Source: Paramecium pentaurelia
Taxonomy: Eukaryota > Ciliophora > Oligohymenophorea > Peniculida > Parameciidae
Assembly (NCBI GenBank): GCA_905183005.1
Contig: CAJJDO010000016.1
Span: 255,949 to 319,948, forward strand
Length of the DNA stretch: 64,000 nucleotides
Direction of reading: 5' to 3'
The number at the start of each line of letters is the position of its first letter. The stretch's first letter is position 1. The translations under genes and the position numbers were made by a program. Below the pieces are notes generated by a model. That model searched no databases. It saw nothing but the letters and a program-made list of their open reading frames with translations, and had not been told where the DNA came from. Shown here in pieces: positions 50,024 through 61,874 of the stretch.

Positions 50024-51526
50024 TGTTATTATTATTATTATTGTTATTATTGTTATAATTGTTAAGTTTGCTTTTACTATTATTGAATAGGAAATTATTG
50101 ATTAAATTAAGCATCTTAAACGCTTTCCTTAATTACCATATCCATAAGTTATTCCTCTTCTTCTTCATATTCTAATTATTGCAAAGATTCCTTTATAGCA
50201 GTTTATTCACTATATTAAATTAAATAAAAATACTTTTTTAGTTATTGATCCTAGAATAGTCTTTTAGATTCATTAAAAATTATATCTAATTCATTGCTAA
50301 TGCAATTTTCAAATTAAGCTCTTGATAATTATTATCCATGTCTATTATTAGTATTTACACTTTATTTGTTTTTCTGTTCTTATAATTTCTCGAACATTTG
50401 CTTTTCATATTAACTAATTTCTAAGCTTCCTAATAAAGCTGAATGCTACTTATCTTTTAATTTTATTGAATTATAATGAGATCTTCCATGATATGACAAT
50501 CTAATTGGTCTAATAAAAATTAATTAAAAAATAATTACTCTTTATTATATGGATTAGCTTCTAATCCAGTTTTTAATGGTTCTTTGCTGCACACATAAAT
50601 TTCAATTGGAATATCATAAAGCTCTCTAAAGGCTTGTAATTCTATATTGTCTCCCCAAACTCCATCTTTTGATTTATATTCTACATATTCCTCAACATTT
50701 CCATTTATTATATAATCTTAGAAATAGTCCTTTTCTTATAGTATGTATTGCATTGCAAATTTACGTAATTCCTTATGATAGATTTCATTTCCATATAGTT
50801 GATCACTTATAGCTCTAAACATACAATTGCCATCCCCTGAAACTTCTCTAATTAACATTCCCTATTCACTCAAAATAGATTGTAAGGATGTCTCCATTTC
50901 CTTATATTTTTTACGCATTGTTATTAGATTTTACAATTGTAAATATAGATTGAATCGATGCTATAATCTTAGAATTGATTATGGTTATTATTTTAATAAT
51001 TTCCCTATTCCAGGTTCATTAGAGTTCTAACCAAGAGGATATATGTCCTTGACTAAATAATTCTGATCGTAAATTCTCTTGTATCCCTAATGATGTATTA
51101 GAGCTTAATCCTTTTCGAGCTGTACTACTATACCTATTAACCATCCTTTATTAGAATTATAAACTTCAACTCTTGTATTCTATAATGGGACACCAGGAAT
51201 CCACTATTTACGAATTATTTCATAAGAAAATTATATCCAGAAAGTATTAGAGGAATAAGGAGATTATAGTCTTATATTTGAGTTTTAAATATCCACAATT
51301 TTCATTGTTGCCCATTTATTTGTATTTGAATCTAAATAATCAATGTATTCTCCTATTTCTAATAAGTGACTCAAGACTTATTGTTCCTAAGGGCATTCCT
51401 AATTGACCTATGTCTATACTTTATTACCATTTATTTTACTTCATCATCTTGTAATTCCAAATCTATTTCTTCTGAAGATGAATTATCATTATTTCGATCT
51501 CCCGTGTTAATATCAGACTATTCCAT
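49696..51526 (-). CDS. OTU deubiquitinase with Tudor-like, polyQ and UBA parts
   Basis: 591 aa after introns of 26 and 29 nt. The N-terminal region has two Tudor-like barrels: residues about 50-80 (GEYIDYLDSNTNKWATMKIV) and 110-150 (VEVYNSNKGWLIGIVVQLEK). The OTU cysteine-protease domain follows with SGDGNCMFRAISDQLYGNE; the catalytic Cys is C226, then GVWGDNIELQAF, and the catalytic His H332 in GRSHYNS. Next come a helix with a UIM-like pattern (EEEEEQLMDMVIKESVQDAQ), a polyQ run, a second UIM-like helix (FQNALKESEKT) and a C-terminal UBA domain (VMDMGFFTLEQVIEAYAIHR). The enzyme should cleave ubiquitin chains, with UIM/UBA parts binding them. The Tudor-like parts suggest a methylated-protein or chromatin target (inference). 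Confidence 0.87.
49974..50062. repeat. polyQ-encoding TAA/CAA repeat in the OTU gene
   Basis: Nearly perfect trinucleotide array on the minus strand (TAA with interspersed CAA and TAG), read as about 30 Gln. The opposite strand gives an apparent poly-Leu ORF that is not a gene. Confidence 0.9.
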
Positions 51527-51690
51527 TGTGCTTTAAAATTAAAGAATATTATTTTATAATTATTAATAATAGATTAAAACAAATATTCGTATAAATTCTT
51601 ATTTAAGCAAACACTTCATAAGAGTTACAAAAGAAATATAAATTAGATGCTGAGATATATCATAATAATGATTTAATATATAACTAAATT

Positions 51691-52490
51691 TCATTTTTTT
51701 GTTTAAATATTTACTTACCTTTAAAATTATTGTTAATGTATTTACTCTTTCAAAATATCCATCCCACTTGTTAATTATAATATTTGATTTTTTAATTATA
51801 ACACTTCTTATTCATATTATGATTACTTTTCTAAGAATTTTTATTCTTAACAAAATAATTTAGTCTTTAAATTTGATATTTAAAATTATTGTTGTTGAAT
51901 GATATAATTTAAATTACAAATATTGCTAGTATTTGGAACATTTTCTGATTAATCTTATTCTGAAACTTTATTAATACATTTCCTAGAAGATTTGTCTTAA
52001 TTTATAAAGCTTTCATGTTTTATTTCTTATTAAGATCTATGAGTCATAAATCTTTCATTTTTTTGAACTATGCATTGTATTTTCTCTAAATGTTCTAATA
52101 TTTCTTATTTTAAACTAATTTGATTTTCTAAATTATTTACTTCAAATTATCATCAATTATTTCTTGTTTACAATTACAATTACTAAATCTAGAATTGCTT
52201 GTTTAACATTCTGTTTTTTAAGGTGTTGATCGAGTAACAGTATTATCTTCATATTCTTCATTCCCTTTATAAAATTCTTTACGTTTTAATATATCCTTTA
52301 ATTTGAATGTTTCACTTATATTTTTTGTTTTAGTCTTCAATTGTGTCTATGCTTTATGATTTTCTTTATCCTTTGAAACACTTCTATTAAGCTTGGTTTA
52401 TCCAACCGATTTTCTTGTACTTTGTTATTTCTTATATCCTATTTCTTAATCATCAATGCTTTTTCTACTCTTATTTTAATGTAGTTACAT
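51691..52490 (-). CDS. hypothetical coiled-coil protein
   Basis: About 257 aa with one 26-nt intron. The N-terminal half is basic and low in hydrophobics (MQLHQNKSRKSIDDQEIGYK). The C-terminal half has heptad-like stretches (QEQKFLEKQSQYEQEVLQLK) typical of coiled coils. A small Cys cluster (SNCNCKQE) lies between them. The 3' end is uncertain because an extra intron is possible near 51700. Function unknown. Confidence 0.5.
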
Positions 52491-52793
52491 TAGCAGTTAA
52501 TTTTTTATAATATTCTATATATATATAATATTTATATCATAAAATTATATATTTTATAGTTTATTTGCAAAAGTCCCTTTCTATCTATTATTAGAATTAC
52601 ATAAAAATAAAAAAGGAATAATTTTCATAAATTTTAAGAAATTATAATAAGATTTATACTAAAAAATCTACATATAAATATTAAATCAATCAAAATCTTA
52701 AATAAATTTTCCTTTATAAATCAAATATTAAAATAGAAGAATATAAATATATCTTAAAAATCATTTATTTATTGATTATTATAAAAATATAAT
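52491..52793. other. intergenic region (divergent promoters)
   Basis: 303 bp between divergently transcribed genes. Nothing recognised. Confidence 0.45.
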
Positions 52794-54464
52794 ATGAATA
52801 AATACTTAGCTTATTAATTTGTAGGAAAAAGTGATGGTCTTCATAAATTGCCTGATCATATTCAAAAAATAAAGAAATCTCTAGGTTTTGAAGAAAAGGA
52901 AAGAAAGGTAATAGAAGAATTAATACCTTAATTGAAATAAAGAATAAGAGCACAATCTATCCCTGAGAAATAGATTCCAAAATAAATACATATGAATAAT
53001 CTTGCTAAAAAATTGGCTCATTTGAAGTAAGAGTATGATAAAATTAATGTTGAATTAAATAAGCATTAATCTTTTAGAACTTAGATTACAAATCCAAAAA
53101 CAAGTTTTGAATAGCATTTCTTTTAAGTTGAATAATAGATTCATATTTGGGAAGAATAAAAATCCAAGCTGTCTGAATAAATTAAATAAATTAAAAAAGA
53201 ACTCTTTTTCTTGGAGAATTAATCAGATACATATACTTCAAAAAAAATAGTTACCAATTAATCTGTTTTATTAAGTGAGTTAGTCACAATTGAAAAAAAA
53301 ATACCTACTCCATCTAAACTTCCTAAAATATTTAATTAAGAAAGTCCTATGTACACACAACCTAAACCATTTCATTCAGATATTAAAATGTTAAATAATA
53401 CAAATGATTCTAATTTAATAGATTTATTAGAAAGTGATGAGGATTAAGATTTAAGACCAAGAACAAGAGTCACAAAAATAAAATAAAAATAATAACCAAC
53501 TTTAGAATAAATAATTAGTTAATTAGATTAGTTTGTTGTAAAGAATGACAAATTATAACCTCATAAAGAAGCATTAAAATAATTTAGATTGGCTTAGTAT
53601 GAGAAATATTTAATGAAATTACCCAATATTTAAATAAATACAAATCATGATATAAAAAGATTATAACCTAATAAGAGAATTAAGAATATAAAATATGGAT
53701 TTGCAGCTGTTTTCTTCTGCTTTTGTTTAATTAAGTAAACTAAAATATCTCAACAAAGATATTAGTTAATTTCTTATTCTTATCATTAAAATAATTATTA
53801 AAAAGCAAATTAAGAAGTTTTATTTTTTGTTAACAACGTAATAGCTAAATAGATTTTATTCAAATTTAGTCGTTTGTAATAACTTTAGAAAGCTGAAAAA
53901 AAACAGCATAAAATAATGATTCCATTAATAGCAGAGGAGATTGTTAGAGAAATTCTGTAGAAACTGACAAATTAAAAGTTTTCAAATTAATTTTACATTT
54001 TCTTAAATTCTATATCACAAGATGGATTTTATCCATTATAAAATTATCATAGTGATATAATCAAGTCAAGATTTTAGATATCAAAATATTTTTCATATTT
54101 GTTGAATGAATGTAAAAAGTTTGTTTTCTTTGAATTTGTTTTAATTAAAAATATTATCTTTTATGGATTGATATTTAAAGCTAAAGAATTATTTGGTTAA
54201 TTAAAAATAGATGCAGATAATGAATTAATTAATTCTGTTACATTAATATTATTTGAACTATTTTTAAGAACTTTACAATCTGGTATTATAAATGTAAACT
54301 TAAAACACTTTAGTTATGCATAAGCAGATGGTCCTTATATATAAAAGTATTTAAAAGAACTAGATCTAATAAAAATGAAAATTTTAACTACTTTATAAAT
54401 AGATGATATGATGAAACCATTTATTTAAATGATTGAAAAATAACTTATAAATTACTCATAATGA
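52794..54464 (+). CDS. hypothetical protein with coiled-coil N-terminus
   Basis: 556 aa in a single exon with very many TAA/TAG Gln codons. The first 200 residues are helical and charged (MNNLAKKLAHLKQEYDKINV, EEQKSKLSEQIKQIKKELFF). A low-complexity acidic stretch follows (LIDLLESDEDQDLRPRTR), then a hydrophobic segment (YGFAAVFFCFCLI). The C-terminal part looks folded and alpha-helical (IPLIAEEIVREILQKLTNQK). No domain recognised. Confidence 0.65.
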
Positions 54465-54647
54465 TTATTTATAAAATACTCAATAACAATTTAGATTTTT
54501 TTGGATTTTAAAGAGATTTATTAAATGATTTTAGGATTTTTAATTAATTAATGAAATTTATTTCTAATTAAATTTCTAAATCATTCAAAATAATAAAAAG
54601 CCATTATTATTAGATAATTGTAAAATTATATTTTTTTGTTGATAATC

Positions 54648-55701
54648 TCATTTAAACTTCTCAAACAAGGGTTTACATTAATATCTGGCATAAGTGATAG
54701 AATTTTATAGATTTTTCTTTGTCCCTGCAGTGAGCTTGTCGAATGAATCTAAACAAAGTTTTTATCCTTTATGCAAGAATTCCTCTACTTATTTTTCCTT
54801 AATTTCTTTGTCAACTTCATTAAATATATCCTTTCTCTATTAAATACAGTAGGCAAAATGAGCCAAGAAATTTCCTAATTAATTTTTATCTTCAATATTC
54901 TCTACTTTATTATAAGCTTCTTCACTATGCTATTATAGAAATTTAGATTAATACAATTTTAGAAAATCTTAAATGATTTCTCATCAAATAATCAAAATGA
55001 ATTATAATATTAGATACGTCAATTTTAAATCTTCTAGTCTATGACATTATAATATTAAAACAGAATAAAAATGATTGTTAATGTGTTCTAAATCATTTAT
55101 TTAATATTTTACTTTTCAATTAATTTACTCAATAATGGAGTTTGTTAGTGTTCCCAACCAACAAAAAATTATATTGAATTTCTATATAATACTGTCCAAA
55201 CCTTTTCATCATCTATGTAATATTGCTACGAAACTTGAGTAAATGATCTGAAATTGTAAATATCCAAATATCGTGCATTATCTAATATTACTCTATAAGC
55301 TCTATCAAATATTTCCCAATTCTTCTTGACTTCATTTGGATGATGAATATTCAATTATTTAATAGCTTTCCATAGTTTAAAATCTTAAGTGTGAACAAAA
55401 GTGTCATTATTAAGTATACTTAAAATGAAATCTAAATCTGTAGATTCATATTTCTTATAAATATTAAAATATGTACTAATTTATGAGGAGGATTGTTTTT
55501 TTAAATTTCAATAAATTTTGCATGATCATAATAAAGATGAGCATTTGGAATATCATCTGGTATTGAAGGTTTTCTTAGCATTCTAGTTTCTCCTTTTGGT
55601 TTTGATACCCCACGTCTAGTATACCTAGGATCTTTAAGTAAACTAGGAATAGTTGATCTATGGGAATATTTTGAAAAGCCTTAAATAATTTTCTTAAACA
55701 T
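54648..55701 (-). CDS. probable mitochondrial protein (one spliced gene or two)
   Basis: With introns of 23, 25 and 25 nt this is one 326-aa protein. The N-terminus MFKKIIQGFSKYSHRSTIPS, with PRYTRRGVSKPKGETR after it, is rich in Lys/Arg and Ser and lacks acids, as a mitochondrial presequence. The rest is helical (DFKLWKAIKQLNIHHPNEVK, WEIFDRAYRVILDNARYLDI). If the middle intron (near 55075-55099) is not used, the upstream part ends inside the downstream one, and a second ORF would start at 55047 (MSQTRRFKIDVSN). The spliced reading is favoured because it keeps frame exactly and avoids overlapping genes. No domain recognised. Confidence 0.55.
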
Positions 55702-56369
55702 ATATATTATTTATATTGATATACAAACTTCAAGAGATAATTTAATATATTTTACATAATTTTCATTATGATTTAGAAATACATGGCTTATATATTATGC
55801 ATATATAAATCCCTTGATATAAACATTGATATTAAAAAATGAATCAATATTTTTGATTATCGTTTTAATGAATTGCATATAATAATTACAAATTAGTCTT
55901 AAAAATAGTTATAAATTTTAAGAAACAGTTTTGATTGAGTGTAATAGTTATTTTTTTCTGATTAATGGATTAAGAATGATTTTATTATTATTCTTTTATG
56001 AAATCTTTTGATACATCTATAATTTTTATTTTTTTTAGTTCTTATTTCATATTGGAAAAGAACTAAGTATATTAATTTATGTTTGAAAGAGGAAAATGTA
56101 TTTTGTTTTTCTATTTTTTTAATCAATTAAAAAAATCAAGCAGTATATCAAGGTATCTAAAATAAGATTACTCTAATAATTTTTGTTTGGTCATCATTAA
56201 TTTTACTTTTTACAAATTTAGTTTATTTATTCTAAAAATATCCTCAAGAAGTGGTTCTAATGGTTATTTTTTGATTTCATAGAAATATTTTAGATTAAAA
56301 TATTATTAAGTGATTTGAAATATTATATAGAAAACTCTATTTCTTTAAAATTTTGAAATAATTAATTAA
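55702..56369. other. intergenic region (divergent promoters)
   Basis: About 670 bp, AT-rich, between divergently transcribed genes. No ORF or RNA recognised. Confidence 0.45.
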
Positions 56370-57396
56370 ATGAACAATTAGAGCTAACCAAAAGGATATA
56401 TGGGAGGTCCATATATAGGAAATATTTATGGATAATCATAATAACAGGGAAATTAATAATTCAAAGACTTATTTTAAACTTTAGCAAAGGAATTCTAATA
56501 TAATATTGTAAAAGCACCTAATGATTATACACAATCTGCTATTGTGATGTTAAGGAATTTTTAGATAAGGATGTATTGTAATGCTCTATTTTAGTGATTA
56601 GAATTATAATATTGGTATACCTCCAACTTGTTCACTCAATAACGCTCCATATGATTACACAAAATTTTATTAGTGGAATAATAATTCAACTCATCTTGCA
56701 TTAGTCCATGCTATCTAAGATTAATTAGAACTGCAATTAAAAGTTCTAAACAAGTACATGTTATTAATATATTTGCAGTCCAATTGTAAAAGAGTATTGT
56801 GAATTTGTTACTTCTCTTCATGTAGATGAATGTGTTAATAGAATTAAAAGTATGCCATTATCTTAGATGTTACCCAACATTTAAGTGTCAGAATATCAGC
56901 AATGGATGATTTCAGATGAAAAACAATAAGTTTTAAAGGGAAATCTATCACAGATCTAAGAATTAAAGAATTTAAAGGATAAAATGCTTTAGTATGTTTA
57001 ATAAAATGAAATTATTGCTGGTAAGAATATAAATGTAATAAAATTAGGATTAATTGAGGCTAATGATTAAGAAATTAAGACAAAAATAGAAAGATTATTT
57101 TTTAGAAATAATTAACTTGAAGAAGAAAAAAAGAATTATTTATAATTATAAAATAGAAGTAGGACATTGAGTGAACGATTTTAAGATTATAAAGTGAATG
57201 TCTTATTTTAACAAATTTGTGAAAAATATGATGAATTATCTGACAAATTATTGGAATCTGAATAAAATGTAGATTATGAAGATTGTAATATAATTATAAT
57301 ATAAAATTAGAGGCTAACCAATATTTTTAAAATAGAAGAAAGTATCAAAAGACATTGGCACTTTCAGAGAAATTCAGACAAATGAAATAGATTTGA
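56370..57396 (+). CDS. coiled-coil protein, possibly nucleoporin-like
   Basis: 317 aa after introns of 22, 25 and 26 nt. The N-terminus has a Gly/Gln/Tyr-rich start (MNNQSQPKGYMGGPYIGNIY). A compact middle (PTCSLNNAPYDYTKFYQWNN, VKEYCEFVTSLHVDECVNRI) is followed by a long coiled coil (KGNLSQIQELKNLKDKMLQY, LGLIEANDQEIKTKIERLFF). The layout of a low-complexity head plus helical hairpins recalls Nup54-type nucleoporins, but no signature is decisive. Spliced length is an exact multiple of three. Confidence 0.6.
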
Positions 57397-57551
57397 TGGA
57401 AATATATAATTAGATATGTTAATTAAGCAAATTTCCAATTTTAAAGTCATTTCATTTATCATTTATTTTTGACAATCAGATGGAGTAATAAATAATTTAT
57501 CTTATTATTAACATTTATAAAAATCTTTTATTTTAACTAAATATTTGTAAG

Positions 57552-58530
57552 ATGTCTGGTAAATCATCAAAGTTTATAGGAAGAGGAATCATAATATTCA
57601 GAACATCCAGGAGGTTGGATAGAATGGTTTTGTGCACATGAAGATCATCAATTTTTATGTGAAGTTGATGATGATTATATTTGTGATCCTTTCAATTTAA
57701 TTGGAATCAAAGGGAAATTCAATTTCTTTAAGTAATTATTGATAGCTAATTATTCTAGTGAAGCCATCAACATGATTTTATAACCTACTTCTCCTGAAGA
57801 TTAAGATTTAGAAGATGAAAGGTTTACTTATATTACATTACAAAAGATTTTTAGAAGTTTATTAAGAAGCATCCGACATTTATGGTTTACTTCATGCTCG
57901 ATTCATATTTACATCCAAAGGATCAGCAATTATGCGTGAACGATATTTATAAGGAAAATTTGGTCATTGTCCTAGAATATATTGTGAAAAACATAATGTG
58001 ATACCTATTGGATTATGTGAAGATCTTAAAACTGCTAGAATCAAAGTTAATCAAAATAATCTAACTAGGTATTTTGTCCAAGATGTGAAGAAGTATATAT
58101 GCCAAAAAAGAAATGTGCTGATATAGATGGAGCATATTTTGGAAAATCATTTCCTCAATTCTTATTAATGGTTATTAATTTAAATATTTAGATATAGACT
58201 TATCCAGATCTTCATCCAAAATTTTAGTTATTACCAGATACTTAAATCTAAGTAGATTTTGAACCAACATTATTTGGATTCAAAATAGCAGGTAAACAAG
58301 GTAGTAAAATGAAGAAAATTGAATAATAATTGTAATATAATCACATTATTACATAATCAAATATTTAATAAATAGAATAAAATATAATTAAATAAGAGCA
58401 AAAGTAATATTAAATATAAAAATAATAATAACAGGAACAATAAGATTAATAATTACATTAATAACAATAATCAGATTAGAACAAAGAAAAACCTCATAAG
58501 AAAAAGAACAAAAAAAAACATAAACAATGA
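57552..58530 (+). CDS. CSNK2B: casein kinase 2 regulatory subunit beta, frame broken near the start
   Basis: CK2 beta assembles the CK2 tetramer. Family blocks are clear: GGWIEWFCAHEDHQFLCEVD, ASDIYGLLHARFIFTSKG, GHCPRIYCEKHNVIPIGLCE, the zinc pair completed by VFCPRCEEVYMPKKK, then IDGAYFGKSFP and TLFGFKI. Four introns (27, 25, 23 and 21 nt) are needed. The C-terminal 75 residues are a Q/K-rich extension absent from animal CK2 beta. The 5' end does not join: MSGKSSKF from 57552 is one base out of frame with EEESQYSEHPGGW. Removing one G in TTTATAGGAAG (near 57573) would restore it. Either a sequence error or a disabling insertion; a start further upstream with a 19-nt intron is formally possible. 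Confidence 0.85.
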
Positions 58531-59023
58531 ATTTACATTATTTTGGGTTTATATATATAATTTATTTAATTAACAATTTGAATCTAACCCTTATTTTATC
58601 ATAAATTATATTAATATATTAAATAGATTTTTATAATTGATCTTAAAATCAGCTGTAAAAATTGTTTTCAATTATTAACTATATTACAAATTAACTATTT
58701 CTTATAAATAAACATACTGTAATTTATTAAAATATTGGATAATAACATATTAAAGTTCCTTATATAATATAAATTATATCAAATAAGTTTAAACTCTATT
58801 AAATATTGAAAGAAATGTCAAAATAATAATGATCTAAACTAAGAGGACATTCATAAATAATATCTAAAGATTATGATAGAAGATACCTTTTAGATGAATA
58901 AGAATAATGAAATGGATAATTTATCATAAAATATGAAGATTTATTTTATTATAAACCAGAAAGCATAATTTTTTAACTCTTATTATACTTTTTTTTAGAT
59001 TTAAAATGTTTATCAGGATATAA
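58531..59023. other. intergenic region
   Basis: About 490 bp of AT-rich sequence. A plus-strand ATG frame at 58873 (MIEDTFQMNKNNEMDN) is open for about 57 codons, but I cannot connect it to a gene. Confidence 0.4.
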
Positions 59024-59323
59024 ATGTCTTAAGACTATCAATTTGAATAATAAAGAAAAATGGGATTGATAAAATAATATTATTTTCTAAATATTTAGGA
59101 GGAAATAGATTTACTAGCATGGAGGAATCAAGAAAAATAAACATCTAAAAATTAAATGGATTTTGTATTGGGATTCAATTTGATATAAGTTATTTAAGAT
59201 TTGTATTTTAAGAAGTAATATGTATTTTTGTTAATCTAATATTTATTAAAATAAATAGCAATATATATCAAATATTAATTAATAATAATTCAAAAGATTG
59301 ATAACAATAACTATTTTTAGTGA
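59024..59323 (+). CDS. possible small protein
   Basis: 99-codon frame, MSQDYQFEQQRKMGLIKQ then EEIDLLAWRNQEKQTSKNQM. The first half has an ordinary amino-acid mix; the second half turns hydrophobic and Ile-rich (VFLLIQYLLKQIAIYIK). No domain and no homologue recognised. It could be a single-pass membrane protein or a chance frame. Confidence 0.25.
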
Positions 59324-59631
59324 AACAAAAATATCTTAATTTATTTAGGATTAATTATAGCTAATACATCTTATTTTATAATTATTATAGCGCAAGTTAA
59401 TAAAATATCATCATCTATGAAATATGATGTACCTTGTTAGAAATAATAATTATTATAAAATTGATTATTTATAAAGATAATATTAATAATTGTTAATTTA
59501 ATTCGTAACGAAATACGTAAATAATATTTATACATTTGATAATTGTCAAAATGTATTTCGTAAGCAATTAGCATGAAATATTGAATTCTAAACTCATTTG
59601 ACATTACCAAAAATCATTAATAATACTTAAA

Positions 59632-60881
59632 ATGTAAATAAAAGTCAGCCTCATCTTCCATATAGGCCAGCAATTGCTGATTAATTCTCAATAAAATTTA
59701 AACTGTGCAGTATTAGAATCAGATGGAAATTCTTGTGCAATAGCTGCTGCAAAGCTAATAATTAAGTAATTTGGATCAGTAGATATAACAAAAACTAGTT
59801 TAAATACTCATAGCTTTGAGAAAATAATAAATTGGGATGCTCACTAATAAGCTAAAGACAGTTACAATTATATTAGAGTATAATTCTTTCATTAATTTCT
59901 TAGGAACTCGAAATATATAGGAATCCCTTTTTTTACCTTTGGTCTCGTTACTTTACAACTGCACCAATATGGGAGATCGATGATCACACATATTACATAA
60001 TTGAATTAACGGAATAAGATTTGAATTTCTTTTGTTTCAATAACCGAAGAGAATTGAATAAAAAACATACAATCGAATAAGTTATACTTGAGGGATTGCA
60101 CCTAAAATATAATCGAACTATCATATTTCTATGTGTGAAAGACTTTGATTAAGGAAGATATCATGCACCTAAGATGTATATTGATACTGTTGGTTTATTT
60201 AATGGAATATATAGAAGGAAATAAGAAAGATGGTTATGGTATAATGTTACTTAAGGAAGTTATCCTGATGAGGATACTCTTAAATAAACTAATGTTATAA
60301 TAATACCAGGCAGTACTAGCTCTGCTTATGATGAAAAAGCTTGGATTCGTAGTTTGTAAAACTTTATATTGAATGTATATGAAAATCATACATAAATAAA
60401 AATTATGGGAATTTGTTTTGGATTTTAATTGCTTGCTTAAGCATTTGGAGGAATTGTTGTACCCTGCAAAAATAGAATAAAACATAAAGGATTTTATTAT
60501 TATGGAAATGAGAAAATTACAATTAAGAATGATTTTTTTTAAATTGAATGTTTCAAAGAATTAACTTAGATTGATAGCATAATAATTAATAAAGCTCATG
60601 GTGATATAGTTACTAAATTACCTGAGAAGTTTATTAATTATGGATCATCTAAAACAGCTCATAATGAAATATTCATATCTGAAGATTTAAGAATATTTGG
60701 AATGCAATCTCATCCAGAATATACATCATAATAAATTTTATTATTTATTAGTGGAATATAATCAAGTTAAGGAAATAAAAGTTTTGAAGATTATTATAAT
60801 GATACTAATAATAAGAATTTTGTAAAGGAAAAAGGTGATTTCTTAGGATTGTTGATGTGCCACAACTTTTTACAATCTTGA
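59632..60881 (+). CDS. class I glutamine amidotransferase (GMP synthase-like) protein
   Basis: 407 aa with one 26-nt intron. The C-terminal 230 residues form a type 1 GATase domain: oxyanion-side VIIIPGSTSSAYDEKAW, nucleophile elbow KIMGICFGFQLLAQAFGG with the catalytic Cys, then NKAHGDIVTKLPEKF and the His-Glu pair in GMQSHPEYT. The N-terminal 170 residues are not a known partner domain (SCAIAAAKLIIKQFGS; FFYLWSRYFTTAPIWEIDDH). No ATP-pyrophosphatase domain is present, so this is a stand-alone amidotransferase, possibly acting on a small metabolite or gamma-glutamyl compound. The 3' end, from 60748, lies in the duplicated block. Confidence 0.85.
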
Positions 60882-60994
60882 ATATATATATATTAATTGA
60901 TTTTAATAGATATTTAATTAAGAATATTAAAAAATTCGATAAAAATAAATAAATTCTTCAAGACTTAAACACAAAAAAAGAACAATCTCTTAAA

Positions 60995-61381
60995 TCAAAA
61001 AATATTGCAAGGACAGCATTCATCAAGATCTTCTTAGGGTTCTTTATGGAAGTACTTAATTTAGTATAGAGATTCTCCAACAAATTGATCTCGAAATGTA
61101 ATTTTGTGAATTTTCTAACCTTTGACAATTTCATTTTTAAACATATCTAATCTTTGATTTTATCTTTTAGAAACTCTTTCTGTTTCAGGATTGATATCTG
61201 TTTAATCTCCATCTGCTTTAATTAAATTCTATAATTTAGGTTCAAATGAATGCACAATGATTTTTATTTTTGATAATTAGTATTCATGTAACACAGTCTT
61301 TTGAGTTGAAGACTATATAACACTAACATTACTAAAATCTGAATTTCTATTCTTAGGGCTGAAAACATCATTATTTTGCAT
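60995..61381 (-). CDS. small protein ending CNIF (possible CaaX), copy 1
   Basis: 128 aa, single exon, hydrophilic: MQNNDVFSPKNRNSDFSNVS at the start, SKIKIIVHSFEPKLQNLI in the middle, basic region TERVSKRQNQRLDMFKNEIV. It ends DECCPCNIF, where CNIF fits a CaaX box (Phe favours geranylgeranylation) and the preceding cysteines could be palmitoylated. Membrane attachment is inferred; no domain is seen. An exact copy lies at 62122-62508 because of the assembly duplication. Confidence 0.65.
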
Positions 61382-61720
61382 TATTTTTATTTTTCATTTT
61401 AAGAATTGAAAAAATTGTAATAAAATTATAATCATATTAAAAAAGATTGATTTAGAATCAGGCTAATAATATTATTAATGGATTATAATTTGAGAAATTA
61501 AATATATACTGGCAGCAGAACTTTAAGTATATTAAGTTAATTATTGATAAATAGATTTATAATAATATGTTAGTATGTTATTATATAATTGTAAAAAAAT
61601 AACAAAAATTATAATTAAACTAATGGAGAAGTAATATAGATATATAAGTAATATAATAAAATAATTATTAAAATTGAAGTGGTTTAAGAATGACTATATA
61701 TCTTGACTTAATAATATACA
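61382..61720. other. intergenic spacer, copy 1
   Basis: About 340 bp of AT-rich spacer between the small-protein promoter and the PDI 3' end. Nothing recognised; repeated in copy 2. Confidence 0.45.
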
Positions 61721-61873
61721 TCACAAATCTGTTTTTTGAGCATTCAATTTAGGTAAATTAGAGAATGATTATCCAGTTTCAGTTTTCTTGATGACTCCCC
61801 TAACAAATTCATTCAAATTATCAACATTCAATTGTCTTCTAAATCTATAGTGTTTTTTAGCATTCAAATCTAA
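61721..61873 (-). pseudogene. truncated copy of the PDI last exon
   Basis: Encodes VIKKTETGQSFSNLPKLNAQ, KTDL and a TGA (61721-61723), identical to the true 3' end at 62848-63000, then stops at the N. It is best read as the end of one contig rather than a separate gene. Confidence 0.85.
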
Positions 61874-61874
61874 N
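61874..61874. other. unresolved base N at a contig join
   Basis: The only ambiguous base in the window. It falls exactly between the two 1,126-bp copies. Confidence 0.95.

Larger units (their letters stand above)
60748..61873. repeat. 1,126-bp direct duplication, copy 1
   Basis: Identical, as far as I can read, to 61875-63000, and separated from it by a single N at 61874. It contains the 3' end of the GATase gene, the whole small CCPCNIF gene, a spacer and the last exon of the PDI gene. The block ends abruptly inside that exon. Confidence 0.95.

Noticed and set aside
49603..50058. Plus-strand ORF ending in poly-Leu
   Set aside because: It is the complement of the polyQ stretch and UBA region of the minus-strand OTU gene.
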